DNA from: Eumeta japonica
Lineage: Eukaryota; Arthropoda; Insecta; Lepidoptera; Psychidae
Direction: 5' to 3'
Assembly: GCA_005406025.1 (NCBI GenBank)
Contig: BGZK01001365.1
Coordinates: 62,001 to 126,000 of the forward strand
DNA length: 64,000 nucleotides
In this document: positions 56,121 through 64,000 of the stretch, in pieces
Numbering within the stretch: the stretch's first letter is position 1
Layout of the letters: the number at the start of each line of letters is the position of its first letter
The notes under the pieces: model-generated
Database searches by the model: none
Told to the model about the DNA's origin: nothing
The model's input: only the letters and a program-made list of their open reading frames with translations
Position numbers and translations under genes: made by a program

Positions 56121-57479
56121 AAAGATCATACTTACGCCCTTGATAATGATGATAATTACGCTGTACCAGTCCTACTTGTGATTCTCATCCCAAACATATG
56201 AACTTAAAATTTCTCTTGAACATTGTTATTAATAAACAATGAGCATAAGTGAAGAATCAGTTCTACGATTACGCAATCAAACCCGCGCAGAAAAGCTAGT
56301 ATCTTTATAAATTATAACCTATATGTTATTCTGTTTTATATGCTATATAATGTAAAATTTCAACAAATTCTGCTTAGTCGTTAAAGCGTGATTGAGTAAC
56401 AAATGTCCAAACAAAAACTTTTACATTTATAATAATAGTAGGATATAAAAATCGTTAAAAATGTAAACGATAAAGAGATATGTATACTAAGAGTGTGCAT
56501 TACGTGGAATAGATAAGTTCTGTTGCTGAGACACACTAACTGTTTTTCTACAAAAAAATATTTCTCAGAATTCATAGAAAATAAAAAAAATCCATAATTA
56601 TGTCTCATCTGATAACATTAATATCTTACACAAATTACTTTAGTATATTGTGATCCCGATCTTTTTGATTTTAATGACTTAACTATACTTGTACTAAAGA
56701 ACACGAGTGATCAATTTTTTTTGAATCAACGGATATCTCACACATCAGACTTGCACTTTAATTAAGACCTAGAACAAATATTGTCCCTAATAAAATGCGA
56801 TTCACCCAAAAATAAATAAAAATCGTTTAACAATCGTTGTCATTTTCTAAACTAAATTTATTTGGCATATGCATATTTGTCTACTCAGAAATACCTGATT
56901 TTTTTTGCTGGTTTTGGCTAGGCACGTGTCAAAAGCTGTTCTGTATGTATAAAATTTATAGCCATGAGCTTCGTTGCATTGTTCTTTTTTTTTAATTATT
57001 GTCAGTAATAATTAATAGACATTTGACAAAACATCCCTTTTTCAAGCAAATGGAAAATTCTATTCTCGTCTAGCAGCATTTGATACTTTCCACTATATTT
57101 TTTGACGCAATTTATTAATAAATATTGTTTATAAATTTGGGATATATTTTGCGGTCATTGCTTTATGTCGAGTCATGGGCTGCAATTCTATATTGAGATA
57201 TATTTATATTATCACAAAATAAAAACTGAAAATTTTAGAGAAACCAGTTAAATAATATTACATTTTTTGTAATCGTTACTGAAATTTAACACTAAAAATA
57301 ATGTAGTTCTTTTGCTTACTTTAAGCTATCTCCACAGCAATTTTGTTGAAATCACTCAAATTGTATTAAAAGAGTGTTTATTAATGCCACAAGACATAAT
57401 CACAGAACTATGAGGCACTATAACCATTAGTTCTTTGTAATAATGAAAACAATTTGTGTAAATTTCAGCGCAATCAATT
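56121..57479. other. Intergenic AT-rich DNA
   Basis: No gene or clear repeat boundary recognised. Confidence 0.5.
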
Positions 57480-58065
57480 CAACTACATGGATTCGTAGAA
57501 ATACTCATAGAACCTTAAAAAAATATCAAATATCCCTTATAGGTTCTTAGTTGTCTCTAATCTAAATTTTATTAAAATCAGTTAAATTATAAAGGTTCTC
57601 AATAATTCTCATGAAACTAAAAATATATCGGATATTTTTATTGGCTTTCAATTACGTTACTAGTATTTTTTATTAAAATCGGCTAAATTAAAGGGTTCTT
57701 GGAATTTCTCACGGAACCCAAAAAATGTATCGAATACACTTTTATTGTTTTTTATTTATCTCCATTCAAAATTTTATTGAAATTGGTTTAATTATAAAGT
57801 TTTCTCGTAATTCTCATGGAACCTTAAAAACGTATCGAATATTTTTTATTAGCTTTTATTTAACGCCATACTACATTTTAATCAAATCACCTTAATTAGC
57901 TAAAAGAGTTATTAGAAATTCTTGTGGAACCACAAAAAATGTATTGGATATCTTTTTTGGCTTGCATATGCCTCCATTTCTTTTTTTTTTGTAATTGGTT
58001 AACTATATGGGTTTTTGGTAATTCACACGAAACCCTAAAGAAGAATCAAACCCTCGATTTGATAT
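57480..58065. repeat. Degenerate minisatellite, ~110-bp period, five to six units
   Basis: Each unit contains AATTCTCATGGAACCTTAAA-like sequence, then TATCGAATATTTTTTATT, then a C(A/C)AAATTTTATTAAAATCGGTT-like block. Units begin near 57490, 57610, 57713, 57825, 57930 and 58030. Confidence 0.7.
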
Positions 58066-58489
58066 TTTTTATTGTAGTTATAATTGTCCTTTGTGGTTTC
58101 ACCTTCATATGGAATGGTATACATTCTATACCTACTGACTGTTGATGCTACGTTAATCATTATCCTGATCCCGGTTCCCGTTTTTGATTTCAACTTGATC
58201 TAGATCCCAATTCCAGTTTCGCTCCCCATTTCTTCATCATCAAATGAAACCTTTGATTGCAATCAAATTTTTCCATTTTAAGTTTTCCTATAATGTCACG
58301 CAGGAACTCTAAATATGTATTATTACTATAATTTATATGAAAAGGTATGAAAATATTCTTAGGTGTTTGACCATATTGATAAATAAATATAAAATTGTTG
58401 GGCAATGCAGTACTCTCGTGAATTATTTTTTCCCACTATTGTCGTTCCAATTGTTTATTTAACTTTTGACAGATTACGCACGTAAAGTT

Positions 58490-59807
58490 CTACAATAATT
58501 TTCGATACAATGTACTACAGATAATACCGTACTTTATGGACGGGCACCGCCTACTTACTAATGAGCCATTCGTAAAGAATGACCAGAGACTATAAAAACC
58601 GTTTATCGTTTTATAAATAAAACATGTATTTAAAATTATTGTTTCCCAATCGGACATTATCACTTTCTTTGTTTTTTCCACTATACTCGTCCAGTTTTCA
58701 GGAGTCACATTTTCACACATATTTTCAAGTGAATCCATCATTTTTTTGCGGTGAAAGGAGTTGTATTGTTCCTCGCAGCATATCTTTCAACTTGTGCCCA
58801 GATGAGTTCAATTGCATTGTATTGCCAGTGATATGTTCTGCAATATCTGCAATCTGGATAATTTTGAGGACGGTATGCCCATGCTCTGCTACCATTTTTT
58901 TAATACGTATCGTTATGGCTGTTTCTTTGTTTTAATATTTTTAGTAGCTCTACTTTCAGTAGAGCTACTAAAAACTCGTCCACCTCCTCGCCATTGTCAC
59001 GGAGCCAGTTTATGATTTCTGTTAGTCTGCGTCGACATTTTATTAATTTGACGAGAGTGATAGAATGCATTATCAATAAATATTATTGATGACTCTTCGA
59101 GTGATGTAAGTATTTCTCTGAACCACTTTTCATACACGGCCGAATTCATCTCCTGTTTTCTGGGATTTGAAAGCTAATAGAGCGTCTGGCACAAATCCTT
59201 TCACTGTTCCTGCATGGCAAATTATAAGTCGTTCCCCTTTTCCCATTGGCAATGCGGAAGTGGAGCCAGCAGTGTTGTCAGTCCAAGTTTTTGACAGCGT
59301 ATGATTCGCATTGAGCCAAGTTTCGTTTGTGAAAGCAACATCCGACCAGTCTTCAATTTTTTGGCTTGTCTTAAAAAGTCGCATCGATACAAAGCAATAT
59401 CATTGCGTTCCATCAATATTTCATCACAATTTTTGTATCAGAATACAATCCTTTTTATCAAAGATTTTTGATCACGGAACAAACCACTATTTCGTAGAGA
59501 TTGTACTTTGAATTTGGAATCTCTTTTTTTTTTGGATATAGTCGTATATATGACGACGAATAGTATCAGCGTCAAAACTGTCAATTGCGATCACTTTACA
59601 GGGCTGACGCCTTTTCTTAGGTGTAGACAGCTTGTCCTGTTCCATGCCACTGCTGCCGAACCCTTCTTTTGTTACTTTTGCCACTGTTGGAGCACAAATA
59701 CCTAATGCTGCTGCAACACGGTCTCTAACTTGAGTTACTGGTATAAGAGGTCCACCATTACGACTTTTCTTTTCAAAGTATTCACAAAGTTGCAATACAA
59801 ACTCCAT
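58490..59807 (-). pseudogene. IS630/Tc1-like (DDE_3) transposase pseudogene
   Basis: Read right to left: MEFVLQLCEYFEKKSRNGGP and RVAAALGICAPTVAKVTKEG (helix-turn-helix) at 59487-59807; VAFTNETWLNANHTLSKTW, GKGERLIICHAGTVKGFVPD and ALLAFKSQKTGDEF at 59130-59384; IFIDNAFYHSRQINK (second Asp) near 59050-59090; EHGHTVLK near 58865-58890; then the C-terminus in 58490-58741. The order matches a transposase common in arthropods. The first catalytic Asp (T-D-E-T) is Asn here, and frame breaks and an inserted palindrome (58938-58974) complete the inactivation. Confidence 0.82.
58938..58974. repeat. Perfect 17-bp hairpin inside transposase remnant
   Basis: Arms 58938-58954 and 58958-58974 (TTTTTAGTAGCTCTACT and its complement) with a 3-nt loop. 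Confidence 0.9.
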
Positions 59808-59990
59808 TTTGACAGTAATGAAGGGAGGAATGATACGCTCAACTCAACCAAACGTAAGAATTCACAAGAAAATCAATACGGAGGAATAGTCAACTCGACG
59901 TATGAAAAATGTGGATTAACATTAAGCGAATGGAAAATGCAGTGACTACCACTGGCATCTCATTGTGAGTGACAACAAAATGGCGTCGCC

Positions 59991-61083
59991 GCCGCGTCTA
60001 ATGTTGCCGTTTCATAATCATCAAAATTACTAAAATTCCGTGAGAAGGGATAAAAATGTTAACTTAAAATAAATTGTTAATTTTATATTTAAAGTAACTT
60101 AACACCTGTGAATATTTATAAAAAATGCAAAATGTTTAGCAAAAATAAATTCATATTTTATTGTGTTAATATGTTAAATCGATTAAAACTTCTTCATGAA
60201 TGAAATCGATTGATAAAAGAAATCGAATAAACGATTGGACGGCTATAATTTTTCCTAACCTAAAGGGTGTGGCCTATTCATGAAGCCACTCCTTTCTGAA
60301 AAATCCGCCAATTGCAGAACATTTACATGTGTATTTGTGTTTAATAGCACAAAACCAAACCTAATTATACGATAATTTTACAATAAATTGTGCTTTTACA
60401 TGTAAAACTAAGAAATGGCTTTCTGTGTAACTGGATTTGTCTGACTGCAAATTAACTACTGGGACAAAATTTAATATTTTTCAGTAATACTTCCAAACAG
60501 CGCTGTCTCTCGACAGTAGCTTTTTGTAATCGTTTCAAATCACCTTAGTTGAAGATGACGTTTTGAAATATATATGTATAAATTAGCTCCTTAAAATAGG
60601 TTTTAATATCTAAATTACAAATATTTATACAAAATAAAAAATATAATAAATTTTTTAATATTACCCATTATAATAGGATAAGATACGCGGAAAATAAATT
60701 GAAAACAAAACTATATTCTAAAGGGAATTTCTACTTTTTGAAACAACAAAGGTTTCTATAATTTACAAAAGTCCAGTTTCGTTACTTACCCTGAATTACT
60801 ATAAACTTAAAATATATTTACAATTTAATATAATCGCAATAAGAACGATTCGGTAACTTTTATTAAAATATGTAAACGTCTAAATGTCTAAACATCTTAG
60901 AAAAACAAGGTGAGATATTAATTAATCCATAAAGATTAGAAATCCCACTCCGTAGACTTCTCTATGTCCATCTGAGATAGTTTTTCTTCTAGAAGTAAAG
61001 CGGAAATGTCATCTGAAAAAAATATGGTGTCTTTTTAACAAACCTTGATAATGCTAATTATCGGGGTGGTTACTCTAACTTTT
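59991..61083. other. Intergenic AT-rich DNA
   Basis: No gene recognised. Confidence 0.5.
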
Positions 61084-61127
61084 ACAATTATTTGTTTCTT
61101 TCCCTTTGGAAAGAAACAAATAATTGT
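61084..61127. repeat. Perfect 20-bp hairpin (4-nt loop)
   Basis: Arms 61084-61103 and 61108-61127 (ACAATTATTTGTTTCTTTCC and its complement) around CTTT. Outside, AACTTTT and AAAAGTT extend the stem after mismatches. Confidence 0.9.
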
Positions 61128-61389
61128 ATAAAAAAGTTAAAATGACAGCATGTGAATGTTCATTTCGCTATCGCTCTGCTCAATACGCCCGTCAAATGTA
61201 CAACCCAATGCAAAGTTATGCTCATTTTATGTAAAACACAATATGCAGCAATATGTAATTTAGTAAACAACATCTGCATTCACTATAACTCAAGTCATTT
61301 TGTAATACATGTTACTTTTTTAATGCGCTTAACAAAGATAATTGTAAAACAGCGATCGATAACATTTTGGCATACAAGGATCACATAGT
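61128..61389. other. Intergenic DNA, nothing recognised
   Basis: A 78-codon open stretch (61152-61388) shows no known motif; probably chance. Confidence 0.4.
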
Positions 61390-62110
61390 GGCAGTGAGGT
61401 CGGTTCATAATTTTTATAATAAGTATCTATCTCTTAGATTCTAAAAATGGAACTCTTTGTCAAACTTGTTGCGTATGTTGCATTCATCTGTCATTTGTTT
61501 TTACAATAACATATGAATGCAAAAAGAAAAACAATACGTCAACATGAATTTAATGTGAAAAAGGTTTCGTGCAATGATTTTCTATGACTTTCGTTGCCAC
61601 TTAAGCCAATAAGAAAATTATAACAGATCTCTGTTGGCCTTTCATCATGAAGCTCCATGTCATGCTGTTTATAACTGGTGGAACGAAATCAAACATAGTC
61701 GCATTAATCTGACTGACGACCTGCGTGAGGGACGTTTTTCTGCGGCGATGACCGAAGACAACACCAATGCTGTGCGCATCACTATACAAGACCGACAAGA
61801 GAGTGACCTACAAGCCTAGGCAACGGCACAAACATTTAGCGGTCAGGAAGCTTTGTACTCGGTGGATACCTCATAATTTGACCGAAGCTCAAAAATTTCG
61901 TTGTGTTAATTGGTGCCGTGAAATGATGCAACGATTTACCAGTAGTGAATCAAATTCTGTATACGACATAATCATACGTGACGAAAACTGGATGCACTGT
62001 AACGATTTCGAAATCAAAAGACAGTCTGCTTCATGGGTGTTTTGTTTCGAGGAGTTGCGTACTAAAGTCAAACGAGGTCAAATAGTCGGAAAAAATAATA
62101 TAATAAGTAC
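61390..62110 (+). mobile_element. Mariner fragment (third subfamily), 3' truncated
   Basis: Carries the first two thirds of a mariner transposase: MIFYDFRCHLSQ, then HEAPCHAVYNWWNEIKHSRI, LTDDLREGRFSAAMTEDNTN, HLAVRKLCTRWIPHNLTEAQ and VYDIIIRDENWMHC (first catalytic Asp block, GDEKW in relatives). A stop and a frame change lie near 61818. The sequence departs from the family at about 62090. No inverted ends identified. Confidence 0.8.
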
Positions 62111-63055
62111 TTTATATTATCATAATAATTTGATTGAGTTTTAAGTAGTCTAATATCTTTCATTTCATTTTACTAAGAGAACTTTAAAAATATTTTGATC
62201 ATTATTTGTTATTGTATGTGTATGGGTATGTGTTGAGTTAAATTTGAAGTGAGTAAGTACCTAGCTACCTTCTTGCGTGGTAAACACAGATTGTATCTAC
62301 ATATTGATGAGTAGAAAAAGTAAGTTAATTAGTAAGTTGTAGGAGTATATGAAATTATTTTTTTTCTTTTTAGTGCATACTAATTTATTTTGGAATAGAT
62401 CTTTTTTGAAGTCAATTTTTTTTTATTAAAATTTTTGTTTATTTCTGATTTAGTTTACAGTGGCAATCATAAAGTCGATTATTTCTTCCCATGGCAAAAC
62501 TTTGCAATATCAAAAAAATAATCGGATATCGCCTCCTATCTCTGTTTGTTTAGTTTTAATACTATCTATTTGGTCTTTATTTTATCCACCTGTGTTTTTG
62601 CCTCCGTCGCTTTAACGATTTTTGCCATAGTATTGCATTGATACCATGATTTCTTCTAAGCTACGAAATAAATTTTCTCTAGTAGTCGTACCTTTCAAAC
62701 TAAATAACTGTTCCCAAGAACAAATATTGAAAGCTGGGCAGTAATTGAAACTATCACTTTTACCGGTGGCCTAAGAGAATAATTAATTAAAATAAATTGC
62801 TGCAAATTTTCCTGGAGTTATTCTAATAAATTATCGCTCATATCTTCAGTGCACCGGGAGTATGTTCTTACAAATATACTTACATCATGAAATTTTTTTC
62901 GACCTGGGCACACCTCAACTAAAATAAAATTGGCGTACCTTAATAACTTAAAGCACATTGATTCTATATTTCACTGTCAGTAAAGGGTCGCTTAGACTTC
63001 AAAATTATTTCTGTTGTACTTAAACTCGCACGTACACTCGACTAATTACATTGAA
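62111..63055. other. Intergenic AT-rich DNA
   Basis: No gene or clear repeat recognised. Confidence 0.5.
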
Positions 63056-63330
63056 CTTGAATCTTAATCAAATCAAAAATATCTTTATTTCTTAGGTAAT
63101 GAAATTACACTTGAAATATGTCATTATTAAATTCTCTTCGACATTACCACTCATTCCAGAGACATTAAAGACACTTTGTTGGCTCTTTACTGAAGATTTA
63201 AGTGCCGCAATATATCTTATTAAATAGGCAATTCTGGCATTACAAGTCGGTGCATTTCCCTAAATACATCGCTTATCCTAATTTGCCATGAGGTAGTTCG
63301 TTGTTGATGATGTTCAGTTAATAGAAACTG
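63056..63330 (-). repeat. LINE 3' tail on the minus strand
   Basis: On the - strand it ends AATGACATATTTCAAGTGTA, AATAAAGATATTTTTGATT, resembling the LINE tails at 27741-39032. No ORF remains. Confidence 0.5.
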
Positions 63331-64000
63331 AAACTATCTACTGCTAAATAAGAAATATAGGAAAAATAGGCAATTCTGGGAACTTAAAAAAGTGATCCTC
63401 AGAAAAGAGGGCCATTTTCAAGTTATTTTTAACATAGGTGTGTCGTTAGTAGTCCCAAAACTTAATTTCGTTATATCCATTCATGTAATGCATATTCTTA
63501 CCTCAAAAACTGCACTCAGGCATTTTATTATGGCCAATCAATATTTGTGCAACTTAACTCCTGCATCATAAATATAAACACGCATTCATTATTTTTTTGG
63601 GTGGGCGTCAAAAGAGATGTAGTATTCTGGCCATTTATTCTTCTACATCTAAATTCACAATACAGAACCATGAAATGGATGAGAGTATTGTCTCAACGTG
63701 ATACGAATTCCACCAAAATACCTTTACACGCTCTTACCACCTGTTTGATCAGATTTATTTTCTGATGTGTCTGTAGACTACGACAAGTATTGGTTTTTTT
63801 ACTGGTCTGTTTGACAAATAAAAAACTTCATTTCATGAGTATTAGTTCTATGTATATAGCGTAGTGCAACCAATTGAAAGTAATTTGTTTCATGAATATG
63901 GTAATGACTTATCTTTTATAATTTGTTTGATATATAACACTAATTAAATATAAAACTAAATAAATATTAGAGAAGGGTCTTTTTAAGTATACAAAATGGA
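63331..64000. other. Intergenic AT-rich DNA at window end
   Basis: A 72-codon open stretch (63547-63765) has no recognisable motif. No gene supported. Confidence 0.45.

Larger units (their letters stand above)
58170..59990 (-). mobile_element. IS630/DDE_3-type DNA transposon, decayed (limits unknown)
   Basis: Contains the transposase remnant at 58490-59807; terminal repeats were not identified. A pyrimidine-rich repeat patch (about 58155-58215) and AT-rich DNA lie to the left, and a GTCGCCGCCGCGTC patch to the right. Confidence 0.5.

Noticed and set aside
57924..58145. 73-codon hydrophobic ORF
   Set aside because: Lies in the minisatellite and an AT-rich run; hydrophobicity follows from T-rich codons.
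1..64000. CRISPR arrays, tRNA or rRNA genes, bacterial-type operons, integrated viral genes
   Set aside because: Looked for on both strands and none found. The repeats present are transposons, foldback repeats and microsatellites. Small RNAs cannot be excluded without a covariance-model search.

Overview
The window is animal nuclear DNA, most likely from a moth or butterfly (Lepidoptera). It is AT-rich and coding sequence occurs only as short GC-rich islands with GT/AG splice sites. The repeats (mariner, hAT, jockey-like and RTE-like LINEs, and a conserved SINE/LINE tail motif) are typical of lepidopteran genomes. No bacterial-type operons, rRNA, tRNA, CRISPR arrays or viral genes were recognised.

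Two host genes are supported, both neutral ceramidases on the + strand in head-to-tail tandem. Gene A (1408-22743) enters from the left edge and shows its last ten exons; the exons matching exons 1-3 of gene B should lie upstream. Gene B (35190-48768) is complete: thirteen exons, a hydrophobic N-terminus, and about 731 residues if exon 11 starts at an AAG acceptor. Intron positions and phases agree throughout the shared part, and five exons have identical lengths (128, 207, 204, 96 and 178 nt), so the pair arose by tandem duplication. Both keep the catalytic GDVSPN motif and the metal-site motifs I can place. They differ beside the active site (HPTSMN/HTTSMN, PGEFTTMSGRR/PGEPTTMAGRR). Both would hydrolyse ceramide to sphingosine and fatty acid in the secretory pathway or outside the cell.

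Layout. 1-9832: gene A exons 4-11, with introns holding a hAT MITE with a perfect 8-bp duplication (766-924), a 1.4-kb foldback element (2677-4115) and a decayed mariner (6226-7581). 9833-18518: an 8.7-kb intron with a candidate EnSpm/CACTA-like element (about 10292-16784) that itself contains a jockey-type LINE reduced to ORF1 plus tail, followed by a second LINE remnant. 18519-22743: last two exons of gene A, separated by a jockey ORF2 remnant flanked by arms of a palindromic repeat. 22744-35189: intergenic DNA with inverted-repeat elements, a second mariner and several LINE 3' pieces. 35190-48768: gene B, with an RTE-like fragment and a different mariner (42460-43570, TA duplications) in its introns. 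48769-64000: no host gene seen; an open 178-codon transposon-type ORF between inverted repeats, a hAT element inserted in a third mariner copy (8-bp duplication matching 7 of 8), a ~110-bp minisatellite, an IS630-like transposase remnant and a further mariner fragment.

I found no convincing new multigene system. The best leads are the duplicated ceramidases, especially the reading-frame problem at gene B exon 11; a set of perfect short palindromes scattered in unrelated sequence; and the nested transposon structures.
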